36,867 nucleotides of DNA from Tatlockia sp. (GTDB taxonomy: Bacteria > Pseudomonadota > Gammaproteobacteria > Legionellales > Legionellaceae): NCBI GenBank assembly GCA_013812775.1, contig JACCSX010000284.1, forward strand, positions 1-36,867. Reading direction: 5' to 3'. A program made the translations under genes and the position numbers. Under the pieces are notes generated by a model. The model ran no database searches. It was given only the letters and a program-made list of their open reading frames with translations, and was not told the origin of the DNA. Shown in pieces: positions 10,636-19,812 of the stretch. Position 1 is the stretch's first letter. Each line of letters starts with the position of its first letter.

Positions 10636-10683
10636 ATTATATTGCCTAAACCTTAAGTAAGAATTAACTTGGGCCAAAGTTAA
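10636..10683 (-). promoter_or_regulatory. Candidate promoter and operator of the giant gene
   Basis: On the minus strand a TATAAT hexamer lies at 10641-10636, about 37 bases before the ATG. Upstream, GTTAATTCTT and CTTAAGGTTT start 11 bases apart (10668-10648), the spacing of the tandem half-sites described for the Legionella PmrA box (consensus near cTTAATatT). Further upstream, 10664-10683 is a 20-base palindrome with a single mismatched pair (TTAACTT, centre, AAGTTAA). The TATAAT and the palindrome are plain in the sequence. The PmrA reading is a weak match and is inference. Confidence 0.35.
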
Positions 10684-10721
10684 GGCATGAGTGTTTGCAC
10701 AGACAATTTTTCTTAGCCCTC

Positions 10722-10804
10722 GTCTCCCTGAGTGCTGCGAAGGATCTCTAGAACTGAGCCTCAGTCTTCGTCATCAGGAGATCCCTCGCTGTTGCTCGGG
10801 ATTA
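10722..10804. repeat. Palindromic REP/MITE-like intergenic element
   Basis: About 83 bases between ubiX and the giant gene form a large imperfect inverted repeat. The left arm carries GCGAAGGATCTC and AACTGAG; the right arm, read on the other strand, carries GCGAGGGATCTC and GACTGAG. Each arm also contains its own small hairpin (TCCCTGAG...GAAGGAT; ATCCCTCGC...CTCGGGAT). It is more GC-rich than the flanks and has no reading frame of note. The structure is that of a repetitive extragenic palindrome or small non-autonomous element. Whether it is repeated elsewhere in the genome cannot be seen here. It could also act as terminator of ubiX, although no T-run follows it. Confidence 0.55.
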
Positions 10805-10824
10805 GGTTAGCTTGCAAAGGGCCT

Positions 10825-11400
10825 TTAGCTTTCACCCCAGCGGCGCACCAGGCCTGGATCAATTTCAAATAAATCCAAAATTCTGCCAACGGTATGATTA
10901 ACCAGGTCATCAATGCTGGTGGGGTTATTGTAAAAGGCCGGGACCGGCGGAGCGATGATTGCGCCCATCTCAGTGGCTGCAACCATGTTCTTTAAGTGGC
11001 CTAAGTGGAGTGGTGATTCTCTGACCATTAAAATCAAGCGACGTCTTTCTTTTAATACCACATCCGCGGCGCGAGTTAATAAATTATCAGTATTACCGCA
11101 GGCGATATTAGCCAAGGTACGCATCGAGCAAGGAGCGATGATCATCCCCAGGGTTTGAACGGATCCACTGGAAAGAGAAGCAGCGATGTCGTTTATATTA
11201 TAGGATTTGTCTGCCAATTCATTTAGTGCTGCGGCGGAAAGGTTGCATTCATAAGCACGGGTTTGCTGGGCGGCTTTTGAAACAATCAGATGAGTTTCAA
11301 TCTCAGATTCTTTTAGACATTCAAGTAAACGAATTCCATAGATGATGCCTGAGGCGCCACTAATTCCAATAATAATTCGGCCTTTCTTTAGTATTGTCAC
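10825..11400 (-). CDS. ubiX: Flavin prenyltransferase UbiX
   Basis: A 191-residue protein of the UbiX/Pad1 family, which attaches a dimethylallyl group to FMN to make the prenylated flavin cofactor of UbiD-type decarboxylases, used in ubiquinone synthesis. The flavin-binding loop GISGASG is at residues 12-18. APCSMRTLANIA in the middle and PPVPAFYNNP near the C-terminus are family signatures. Length matches E. coli UbiX (189 aa). I chose the GTG at 11400: it gives the family length and AAAGG lies about nine bases upstream. A longer TTG start at 11466 would add 22 residues with no family similarity. The GTG lies one base after the stop of a 34-codon frame (11402-11506), so translation may be coupled. 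No ubiD is in the window. Confidence 0.93.
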   Translation of the reverse strand: MTILKKGRIIIGISGASGIIYGIRLLECLKESEIETHLIVSKAAQQTRAYECNLSAAALNELADKSYNINDIAASLSSGSVQTLGMIIAPCSMRTLANIACGNTDNLLTRAADVVLKERRRLILMVRESPLHLGHLKNMVAATEMGAIIAPPVPAFYNNPTSIDDLVNHTVGRILDLFEIDPGLVRRWGES

Positions 11401-11401
11401 T

Positions 11402-11506
11402 TTATTTAGCCTTTGCGCAGGGTAGTTTATAATATAGATGAGTCCTTTCCAAATCTTCACAAGCAAATGCGAGAGGATTTATATTTTTGATTTTAAACTC
11501 TTTCAT
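11402..11506 (-). pseudogene. Glyoxalase-like N-terminal fragment (34 codons)
   Basis: ATG at 11506 is preceded by AGGGA five bases upstream and opens a 34-codon frame ending in TAA just before the ubiX GTG. The peptide contains NINPLAFACEDLERTHLYYK, which resembles the first beta strand and helix of vicinal-oxygen-chelate (glyoxalase) proteins, usually INHIAFACEDLE...FYK; the metal-ligand His is Pro here. The rest of a glyoxalase domain is absent. Best read as a gene remnant whose start site survives and may now serve as a leader translated into ubiX. A chance short frame cannot be excluded. Confidence 0.45.
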
Positions 11507-11541
11507 TTCTATCCCTATAAATGCTTAATCATAAAAAGTGT

Positions 11542-11736
11542 TTATTTATTGATAATAATTTTTTCTGGCGAAATCCAAACAACTTTATTATCACGCCATT
11601 CACATACTTGATTGCCGGCTTGTTTATGTTTCAATAATGCATCTTGTATACCAGATTGAATAATTTTTGTAACTCTCTCTGGGTCATTAAGAATTTCTGT
11701 GATGTTATCATCCAGCATATTTTTATCTATTTTCAT
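11542..11736 (-). CDS. Small protein associated with zeta-type kinase genes
   Basis: A 64-residue acidic-then-basic protein ending in ISPEKIIINK. I chose ATG 11736 because GGAG lies seven bases upstream; the longer frame from 11781 lacks such a site. The segment DALLKHKQAGNQVCEWRD followed by KVVWISPE matches a pattern I recall in small proteins encoded beside zeta-toxin-family kinases (ALLxHKxxGNPVxxWRDGKVVxxPPEEI). That recollection is supported here by position: its start overlaps by 14 bases the end of a decayed zeta kinase (11723-12030). A role as antitoxin or partner is plausible but unproven. The gene itself shows no damage. Confidence 0.65.
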   Translation of the reverse strand: MKIDKNMLDDNITEILNDPERVTKIIQSGIQDALLKHKQAGNQVCEWRDNKVVWISPEKIIINK

Positions 11737-12030
11737 TAGAAATCTCCAAAAGTTGTTGCCATATTTTCTCATCTTTAACAATCAGACTATGATGCTTCAC
11801 TTCTGAAGCGATAAGAGCAAAGTGATTGATATTTGAGTTATCATAGAATTGCCATGAGTCTGCCAATGGACTATACAAATTGAAGAAATTTTTTAATCCT
11901 GCAATGTATCGTCTTCGTGGTTGTTTCGGGAACCGAGTGACCACCTGTTTTAACACGCTCCTTAACCCTAAAAACAGCAAGGTCGGCTAGCTAATGTTGT
12001 TTCAAATGCAAAATTTACTTCCTCAAAAAA
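11723..12030 (-). pseudogene. Decayed zeta-toxin-family kinase
   Basis: Pieces of one zeta-type (UDP-N-acetylglucosamine kinase family) protein are spread over different minus-strand frames in the right order. They are FAFETTLASR at 12012-11983; LLFLGLRS shortly after; VKERVKTGGHSVPE in a second frame; then back in the frame of LLFLGLRS, RRRYIAGLKNFFNLY, DSWQFYDNS and a C-terminal tail ending at 11723. Zeta kinases show FAFETTL, FLWL, RVxxGGHxVPE, RRR and YDNS in exactly this order. About 20 residues between FETTLASR and LFLGL are missing, the N-terminal P-loop is absent, and at least two frameshifts remain. The gene is therefore dead, although its small downstream neighbour is intact. Confidence 0.75.
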
Positions 12031-12115
12031 TGCAAGTGATCTCCTGCAGTATTGAGAACTCTAAGGAAGACAATTTCATGAGTATTCTCAAAATACCCCA
12101 TTATAAAGCTTTTTC

Positions 12116-13976
<1,861 letters not shown>

Positions 13977-13984
<8 letters not shown>

Positions 13985-14879
13985 GGGAGTGTGGATTCTT
14001 GGCAATGATTTTTATTATGGCGGAAAAGTCCAACTCCGACTGCCCTTCCTCATTAAATTGCTGATAAAGTGCTGTGGCATGAGCGCCCAAGGGGGTCTCA
14101 ACGGCAACGGCGGCGGCTGAGCTTTGACTCAAATGTAAATCTTTAAGCATCATAGCGGCTGTAAAACCAGGTTGGTAACCTTTATTTGCTGGTACATTGG
14201 GGAGAACTCCGGGAACCGGCGCGTACTGGCTCATTGCCCAACATTGACCAGAAGAATTGCTGACCACCTCAAAAAGCTTTTGTGGCGATAAGCCAAGATG
14301 TTCTGCCAGCGTAAAGGCTTCTGACACCGCAATCATCGAAATGCCAAGGATCATATTGTTACAGATTTTAGCTGCCTGCCCGCTGCCCGCAGGGCCTGTA
14401 TGAATAATTTTTTTACCCATTGCTGCCAGGACTGGTTTCGCTTGTTCAAAAGCTTGTTCTTTACCACCAACCATAAAGGTCAAGGTGGCGGCTTTTGCGC
14501 CAGCAACGCCGCCAGAAACCGGAGCATCGACCATAAGCAGCTTTTTCAGGGTTGCTTGCTGATGCAAGGCACGGCTGCTTTGCACATCGATAGAGGAGCA
14601 ATCGATATACAAAGTATTCTTTGCTGCCAGCGCAAATAAACCCTTGTCACCTAAACATACTTGCGAAACTTGCTCTCCGGTTTGCAACATGGTGATGAAA
14701 ACATCTTGATTTTTTGCTGTATCTTCAATACTTTCTGCTACCTGCCCGCCCCCAGTTTTGAAGGTTGCAAGCGCTTGAGGCTGCAAATCGAATCCAGTCA
14801 CAATGTGGCCAGCTTTAACTAAATCAAGAGCCATCGGCAATCCCATGTGGCCAAGTCCTATGAATCCAATTCCTGCCAT
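13977..14879 (-). CDS. mmsB: 3-hydroxyisobutyrate dehydrogenase
   Basis: A 300-residue NAD-dependent beta-hydroxyacid dehydrogenase that oxidises 3-hydroxyisobutyrate to methylmalonate semialdehyde in valine degradation. The Rossmann loop GLGHMG is at residues 8-13; the substrate-binding segment DAPVSGGVAGA at about 118-128; GSGQAAKICNN at 165-175 contains the catalytic Lys171. Length is normal for the family. It lies 17 bases downstream of mmsA, whose enzyme uses its product, and overlaps acs, so the three are surely co-transcribed. Related tartronate semialdehyde reductases share these motifs; the mmsA neighbour decides the assignment. Confidence 0.93.
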
Positions 14880-14896
14880 CCTTGTTCTCCCAGGTT

Positions 14897-16396
14897 TTAT
14901 TTATTCGTTGGCATCACAAATGTGCTTTCATTCAGTTCGCTGACAGGCCATTTGCTAGTGATTGTTTTGCGGCGCGTATAAAAATTGATACTCTCTTGAC
15001 CGTGCATATTCGTATCGCCAAAGGCTGAGTTTTTCCAACCGCCAAAGGGGTGATTGGCAATAGGTACAGGAATTGGAATATTAATGCCGACCATTCCGAC
15101 ATGGACACGCTGGCTGTATTCACGCGCGGTGTAACCATCGCGAGTAAAAATGGCGGTACCATTACCAAACTGGTGACGATTAACCAAAGCCAGCGCTTCT
15201 TCGAAATTATCGACACGAAGCACCACTAGCACGGGGCCAAAAATTTCATTTTGGTAGATGGACATGGATTCGTCGACATTATCAAAGAGTGAGGGACCGA
15301 CAAAATAGCCCTCTGGATGTTTTGGATGTTTGAACGCGCGACCATCGATTAGCAATTTTGCCCCTTCTTGCACGCCCTTATCAATCGCGTCTAGAACCCG
15401 CTCGCGATGAGCACTGCTGATTAAAGGTCCCATATCGCAATCGGAACTATGGCCAGCATCAATACGAATGCCTTGAACAAGAGGACTTAGCTTTTTAAGC
15501 AGGTTATCTGCAGTTTGCTGGCCAACGGCAACTACAACAGAAATAGCCATGCAGCGCTCACCGGCGGAGCCAAAGGCAGCACCTACAATCGCGTTAGAGG
15601 CTTGATCCAGGTCAGCATCAGGCATGATGACTGCATGGTTTTTCGCCCCGCCAAAGGTGTGGGCGCGTTTGCCATGCATTGTAGCTGAGGTATAAATGGC
15701 CTTAGCTACTGGCGTTGAAGCAACGGCAGTAAAAGTAGCGATATCAGGGTGAGTCAATAAGTATTCAACGGTTGTTTTATCACCTTGCAAACAATTGGCA
15801 ACTCCATCAGGCAAGCCTGCTTCTGTTAAAAGTTCAAGTAAACGGATGGGGGCGGAAGGGTCTTGTTCGGAGGGTTTTAAGATGAAGGTATTACCGCAGG
15901 CGATTGCCGGAATCATCATCCACACAGGTACCATTACCGGGAAATTAAATGGAGACACGCCAGCGCAGACACCTAGGGGTTGGCGAATAGTGTGGCAATC
16001 AATATGAGTAGTGACATCGGCTGAAAAATCGCCTTGTAATTGATTAACAAGACCACAATGAAACTCAACCACTTCGATGGCACGAGCTATAGAGCCTTTG
16101 GCATCATCCAGCGTTTTGCCATGTTCACGGGTTACAATCTTTGCCAGGTCCTGCTGATGTTTTTCGAGAAGTTCTCTGAATTTAAATAAAATTCGCACCC
16201 GCTTGATAGGGGCGGTTTCTGCCCAGCCCGGCCAGGCTGCTTTGGCCACCGCGATTGTTTTATCGCAAAGCGCTTTATCAGCAAAATAGACCTCGCCAAT
16301 GGCTTCACCAAGGGCGGGATTATAAAGAGTATGAGATTTTCCAGTGGAGGCTTGAATGGCTTTACCATCAATGTAATGGGGAACTGTATAACTCAT
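14897..16396 (-). CDS. mmsA: CoA-acylating methylmalonate-semialdehyde dehydrogenase
   Basis: A 499-residue aldehyde dehydrogenase-superfamily protein that converts methylmalonate semialdehyde to propionyl-CoA (and malonate semialdehyde to acetyl-CoA) with NAD and CoA. Catalytic Cys282 sits in GSAGERCMA; the cofactor segment SPFNFPVMVPVWM is at 148-160 and FILKPSEQDPSAP at 171-183. The strand where ordinary aldehyde dehydrogenases carry the general-base Glu reads TFGGAKNH, as is characteristic of this CoA-acylating family. AGGAG six bases before the ATG is a strong ribosome site. It is second in the operon, nine bases after the dodecin-like gene and before mmsB. Confidence 0.94.
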   Translation of the reverse strand: MSYTVPHYIDGKAIQASTGKSHTLYNPALGEAIGEVYFADKALCDKTIAVAKAAWPGWAETAPIKRVRILFKFRELLEKHQQDLAKIVTREHGKTLDDAKGSIARAIEVVEFHCGLVNQLQGDFSADVTTHIDCHTIRQPLGVCAGVSPFNFPVMVPVWMMIPAIACGNTFILKPSEQDPSAPIRLLELLTEAGLPDGVANCLQGDKTTVEYLLTHPDIATFTAVASTPVAKAIYTSATMHGKRAHTFGGAKNHAVIMPDADLDQASNAIVGAAFGSAGERCMAISVVVAVGQQTADNLLKKLSPLVQGIRIDAGHSSDCDMGPLISSAHRERVLDAIDKGVQEGAKLLIDGRAFKHPKHPEGYFVGPSLFDNVDESMSIYQNEIFGPVLVVLRVDNFEEALALVNRHQFGNGTAIFTRDGYTAREYSQRVHVGMVGINIPIPVPIANHPFGGWKNSAFGDTNMHGQESINFYTRRKTITSKWPVSELNESTFVMPTNK

Positions 16397-16405
16397 TAGA
16401 GACTC

Positions 16406-16588
16406 CTACTCAAAAAATGCGGTAATGGTGATTTGATAATTTGGCTTGTTTTCATTGATGAGTGAGCCGCGAGTTTCTATGATTTCAAAATGAGTATGTT
16501 CGCCTGCTTTTTGCAAGGCATTATTCAGTGCATCTTCTATACAAGAGTCGGAGAATCCGGTGTACTCTCCTTTTTTTAATGTTGTCAT
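16406..16588 (-). CDS. Dodecin-like small flavin-binding protein
   Basis: A 60-residue protein with the dodecin pattern: a short strand, GFSDSCIEDALNNALQKAG (helix), then FEIIETRGSL and YQITITAFFE (two strands). Dodecins are 65-75 residue proteins that form hollow dodecamers storing flavin; the helix-strand register and the E-x-RG turn fit. The usual Trp of the flavin site, in the position before FEIIE, is not present (HTHFEI), so flavin binding is uncertain. It is first in the operon with mmsA, mmsB and acs, all within a few bases of each other. No other family came to mind. Confidence 0.65.
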   Translation of the reverse strand: MTTLKKGEYTGFSDSCIEDALNNALQKAGEHTHFEIIETRGSLINENKPNYQITITAFFE

Positions 16589-16747
16589 CCCTTTTCTATC
16601 CCAGAAAAATCGTTATGAATCATTAGTGTAGCACGAACAATTTGTCTCAAATAGAGGCTAAATTGCCTGCAAAAAAGTTATTGAGTAGATAAATCCGAGT
16701 CTTCAAATGCCAAAACTATCCATCAATAAAGGGCTTTCCAAGTGCCT

Positions 16748-17482
16748 CTAGTCTAGCAGCGTTTCCAAGCCATAATAAAGTGTCTCTAACTTTTGAACCT
16801 CGCGGCAGGCTAAAATAATGCCTGGCATGAAGGAAGCTCTATCGATGGAGTTATGGCTTATTGTCAAAGTTTCACCCTGAGAGCCGAAGATCACTTGCTG
16901 ATTAGCAATAAAACCGGGTAAACGAAGTGAGTGAATTGGTACGCCATGATGAGAACCGCCGCGTGCTCCTGGAACTATTTCGCGCAAGGATAATTCGTTT
17001 TGCTTGCCAATTCTGGCTTTGGCAATCATTTCTGCTGTTTTCATGGCAGTACCGGAAGGGGCGTCCAGTTTTTGCTGATGGTGAGTTTCTATAATTTCAA
17101 CTTCAGTTAGATAGCGGGCGGCTTCTGCAGCAAAGCGCATCATCAATACTGCGGCAATTGAAAAATTGGGCACTATAAGTCCACCTAATTTTTGGGCTTC
17201 GCAGCGTTTTATAAGCACTTCAATTTGTTCATCTATCAAGCCACTTGTGCCAATGACGGGATGAGCGCCGCAGTCAATGATGGTTAGGCTATTTTCATAA
17301 ACTGAATCGGCACGAGTGAGGTCAATGACGATTTTCGCTGACGTAGATCTTATTGTCTGGCCTAAGTCATCCTGTCGAGACAAGCCCGCTACCAAGGTGA
17401 AATCTGGGTGATGTTTAATAGTTTCACAGGCAAGCGATCCCATTTTCCCTTGCGCCCCGTTAACAATGACTGGAACCGGCAT
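16748..17482 (-). CDS. dapB: 4-hydroxy-tetrahydrodipicolinate reductase
   Basis: A 244-residue DapB, the NAD(P)H-dependent reductase making tetrahydrodipicolinate for lysine and meso-diaminopimelate (cell wall) synthesis. The N-terminal nucleotide loop GAQGKMG is at residues 9-15. The catalytic and substrate-binding block EIIETHHQQKLDAPSGTA at 129-146 holds His134, His135, Lys138 and the GT phosphate-type loop. It is slightly shorter than E. coli DapB (273 aa), mainly because the region after the Rossmann fold is compact, as in many gammaproteobacterial and Gram-positive forms. GGAG lies six bases before the ATG. It follows the YqaE-like gene by 27 bases, so they probably form one transcript. 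Confidence 0.95.
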   Translation of the reverse strand: MPVPVIVNGAQGKMGSLACETIKHHPDFTLVAGLSRQDDLGQTIRSTSAKIVIDLTRADSVYENSLTIIDCGAHPVIGTSGLIDEQIEVLIKRCEAQKLGGLIVPNFSIAAVLMMRFAAEAARYLTEVEIIETHHQQKLDAPSGTAMKTAEMIAKARIGKQNELSLREIVPGARGGSHHGVPIHSLRLPGFIANQQVIFGSQGETLTISHNSIDRASFMPGIILACREVQKLETLYYGLETLLD

Positions 17483-17509
17483 AGCTTTCTCCGTACTCTC
17501 AATGGATTA

Positions 17510-17758
17510 TTATTCTGGTTTTTTCTTTGCCTGTTCTTTGGCTTGTTTGGCCTCTTCCTTGGCTTTTCTTTTTTCTTCCATCTGAACTTTGCGTGTTTCG
17601 CGTTGAACGCGTAAAGCCCAGACTGCGGCAAAAGGCCAGCCAATTATGGAGGCTTGCATAACCAAAGCCATTACAGCGCCGCCGGGATTATCCTTAAGCA
17701 GGAGTATCAGCCATGGGAAGAGGATGGCAATGAGAGACATAAAAAGACGTATGATCAT
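17510..17758 (-). CDS. YqaE/Pmp3-type small membrane protein with charged tail
   Basis: An 82-residue protein. Residues 1-52 hold two hydrophobic helices (MIIRLFMSLIAILFPWLILL; then GGAVMALVMQASIIGWPFAAVWAL) joined by a short KDNPGG turn, the layout of the YqaE/Pmp3 (UPF0057) family of stress-associated inner-membrane proteins. Residues 53-82 are a strongly charged Lys/Glu/Ala helix (EEKRKAKEEAKQAKEQAKKK) not typical of the shortest family members and likely cytoplasmic. It precedes dapB by 27 bases. Family assignment rests on the helix pair alone; the physiological role is unknown. Confidence 0.75.
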   Translation of the reverse strand: MIIRLFMSLIAILFPWLILLLKDNPGGAVMALVMQASIIGWPFAAVWALRVQRETRKVQMEEKRKAKEEAKQAKEQAKKKPE

Positions 17759-18048
17759 CAGCTAATAACCTATCTAGAAATGGTGCAGGTTCATGTATTA
17801 AAGTATACACCGATTGAAATTAATTTTGCGAATCTAATCAATCCTGATTTGATACTTGCAAATTTGCTTAAGACATTGTACATTGTATGCGCATTTTGCA
17901 ACCAGAATTTATTTTCAAAGATAGCGATCTAAATCCCGCAGATTTACCTACCATGCATTCTAGCGGTGTTGTCTTTGCTATATACTTCCTGCTGGTCCAA
18001 TTCCACGAAGTATAAATTTTCTAAAAGTTATCTAAAAAGGGTAGTAGC
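17759..18048. other. Divergent intergenic region, YqaE-like / ProQ
   Basis: 290 AT-rich bases separate the minus-strand yqaE-like gene from the plus-strand proQ-family gene, so both promoters should lie here. A TATAAA at 18012-18017 is a possible extended -10 for the ProQ gene but no convincing -35 sits at the right spacing. AAGGG seven bases before ATG 18049 is a good ribosome site. I see no RNA gene or repeat here. Confidence 0.3.
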
Positions 18049-18714
18049 ATGAGAAGACAAGAGCTTCATCCGCGTACAGCAGTAATTAATAAAACACAAA
18101 AAAATAAATCGAAAAAAGCCCGCTCTGAAGCTTTATCATGGTTAGCAGAGACCTTTCCACAGGTATTTGATAATACTTTGTGCATTAGGCCACTTAAAAT
18201 AGGAATTATGGACGATATCCTGGCTTATGCCGATAAAGCGGAAGCAGATGGTATATCACGCTCTAAACTACGGGAAGCTGTCGTTGTTTTTACTCGTCGC
18301 ATTGATTATTTGACCTGCTTAAAAGCGCGTGAAATTAGAGTTGATCTGAAAGGTGAGTCAGTTGCCCCGGTGACTGAAGAGGAAGCAGAAAAAGCATCGG
18401 CTAAAATCAAAAAACGAGTTGAAAAATCGGCTCGTAATGCGCGTAAAAATCTTGCTGGAAAAATTCCTAGTCACTATAACCAAAAGCCTTCAAGCACACC
18501 CACTTATCAGGCTTCCAAGGAATTTATGCCCAATTACCCTGAACGTGCTCCTGCGTTTAGTTCGCAAAGTGCAGCACCTCAAACAACTCGCGCCGCATCC
18601 GTTGTAGTAAAACATAAGGCTGCACGCCAATTTGATCCTGACGCAGTCGCGCGTCTTAAGGAAAAATTAGGCCTGTCTCGAAAGAGCGAAGCACAAGAAG
18701 AAACTTCGGAATAA
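18049..18714 (+). CDS. rocC: ProQ/FinO-family RNA chaperone, RocC-like
   Basis: A 221-residue protein. Residues about 25-110 form a ProQ/FinO domain: ARSEALSWLAETFPQVF, then RPLKIGIMDDILAYADK and SRSKLREAVVVFTRRIDYL are the core signatures of these RNA-binding proteins. The remainder (120-221) is Lys/Ala/Gln-rich and low in structure, with a basic stretch SAKIKKRVEKSARNARKN, as in ProQ-type linkers. In Legionella pneumophila the ProQ/FinO protein RocC binds the small RNA RocR and represses natural competence genes. The size and, as far as I recall, the neighbourhood (valine-degradation genes close by) fit RocC, but other ProQ-family paralogues exist, so the symbol is tentative. The gene is monocistronic, with AAGGG seven bases before ATG. 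Confidence 0.8.
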   Translation: MRRQELHPRTAVINKTQKNKSKKARSEALSWLAETFPQVFDNTLCIRPLKIGIMDDILAYADKAEADGISRSKLREAVVVFTRRIDYLTCLKAREIRVDLKGESVAPVTEEEAEKASAKIKKRVEKSARNARKNLAGKIPSHYNQKPSSTPTYQASKEFMPNYPERAPAFSSQSAAPQTTRAASVVVKHKAARQFDPDAVARLKEKLGLSRKSEAQEETSE

Positions 18715-18824
18715 AGGTCCTATAAAGAATCTGTCTAAAAAATATTTCTGGCTAATTTCATTCCTCTAGTGAAGAAAAGGGGATTATCGCGGTTCAAACT
18801 TTAAAGGGACTTTTTTAAGTATTG

Positions 18825-18853
18825 AGAATGGCGAATAGATAACTCGCCATTCT
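18825..18853. terminator. Hairpin between convergent genes
   Basis: AGAATGGCGA (18825-18834) and TCGCCATTCT (18844-18853) form a perfect 10-base-pair stem with a 9-base loop. It lies between the ends of the convergent ProQ-family gene and the 18862 gene, where a bidirectional terminator would be expected. No U-run follows on either strand, so a simple intrinsic terminator is not proven; it could instead stabilise the 3' ends. Confidence 0.5.
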
Positions 18854-18861
18854 GCTATACA

Positions 18862-19812
18862 TCATTCTCGCGGCAGGTGTGAACAGGATGCATTTTGCGG
18901 GTTCACATTCGTTTCCATGGGTTTGTGAAAGAGGGAATACCTGCCAGGTTTGGTTAGTTCTGTAGAATGATTAAAGGCAGGGAATAAGCTCTTAAGGACT
19001 AGGGGTGCATAAGGGCCTAAAACATCCCTTCCCATTTTTTTTGAACAACCCAACATGTTTTTTGCTATCGTTTGATTGAGCAATCGTTCTTTCAAATTAT
19101 CAATTAAACAAGCGCTAGTAATTGCGCCTAGTTGTTTGGGTAGCATTATCACATAATCAAGGTATGGTTTATTCTGAAGGTCTGTAAGCCCTTTTTCTTT
19201 GAATAGAGCATCAATATATTGACCTTCTATCAAATCTTCCTTAGGCCCCTCTGCAACTGCAATGAGTACCCGTGTTTTATGAAAATCTAAACTCCAGCGA
19301 GAAATAATTTGATGCATTCCAGTTAATTGAAGTTCTGTTGCTTGTTTTAAATATTCTTCATTTACAAAACTAATTTCCCTTGCATATTGTTTTTGCAAAC
19401 AACCTATCTCTTTCAGACATGTAGACAATCTGGTTTTATTTGCAATCCTTATTAATTGCTCAATTACTGCCTGATGAGGCTTAATGTAGTAGGGATCATT
19501 GCTCTTGAGTTCGGTCAATAGCTCAACTAGGTTCGACAAGTCGACTTCATCTTGATGAGTTCTTAGATCATGGGCGCAAATTGATCGCAAAATACAATCT
19601 AATATTACTGAATTATGAGGAAGTGATTTCAAGATGTTATATTTTGGCTTTAGAGCTTCAGTTTGAGCAGAGTCCTGAATATATAAACTGTGATCATTAT
19701 GTTTGCCCCATAATTCCAAAGCGCCATTGTGGTAGGTGATAACATGATCAATGTCTGTTAAGGGTTGAGAATGAGATTGACGGTTGTGGTAATCAATGAA
19801 ATTTTTTCCCAT
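18862..19812 (-). CDS. Unrecognised 316-aa protein, N-terminus probably frameshifted off
   Basis: I do not recognise this protein. It is soluble and mostly helical, with no signal peptide or transmembrane segment. A beta-like stretch RVLIAVAEGPKEDLIEGQYI lies in the middle and the C-terminus reads PGRYSLFHKPMETNVNPQ. It has an ATG at 19812 but no ribosome site there. The same frame stays open upstream to 19929, and a neighbouring frame starts at ATG 19969 behind an ideal AAAGGAG. Joining the two frames by removing one G gives a 368-residue product, which I think is the original gene. Isolated, flanked by a kinase and RocC; an effector or accessory role is conceivable but nothing in the sequence proves it. 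Confidence 0.7.
   Translation of the reverse strand: MGKNFIDYHNRQSHSQPLTDIDHVITYHNGALELWGKHNDHSLYIQDSAQTEALKPKYNILKSLPHNSVILDCILRSICAHDLRTHQDEVDLSNLVELLTELKSNDPYYIKPHQAVIEQLIRIANKTRLSTCLKEIGCLQKQYAREISFVNEEYLKQATELQLTGMHQIISRWSLDFHKTRVLIAVAEGPKEDLIEGQYIDALFKEKGLTDLQNKPYLDYVIMLPKQLGAITSACLIDNLKERLLNQTIAKNMLGCSKKMGRDVLGPYAPLVLKSLFPAFNHSTELTKPGRYSLFHKPMETNVNPQNASCSHLPRE

Noticed and set aside
11401-11466. Longer ubiX starting at TTG 11466
   Set aside because: The extra 22 residues do not match the family and GTG 11400 has a better ribosome site.
17654-17932. Plus-strand 92-codon frame
   Set aside because: It overlaps the yqaE-like gene antisense and has no ribosome site or recognisable domain.
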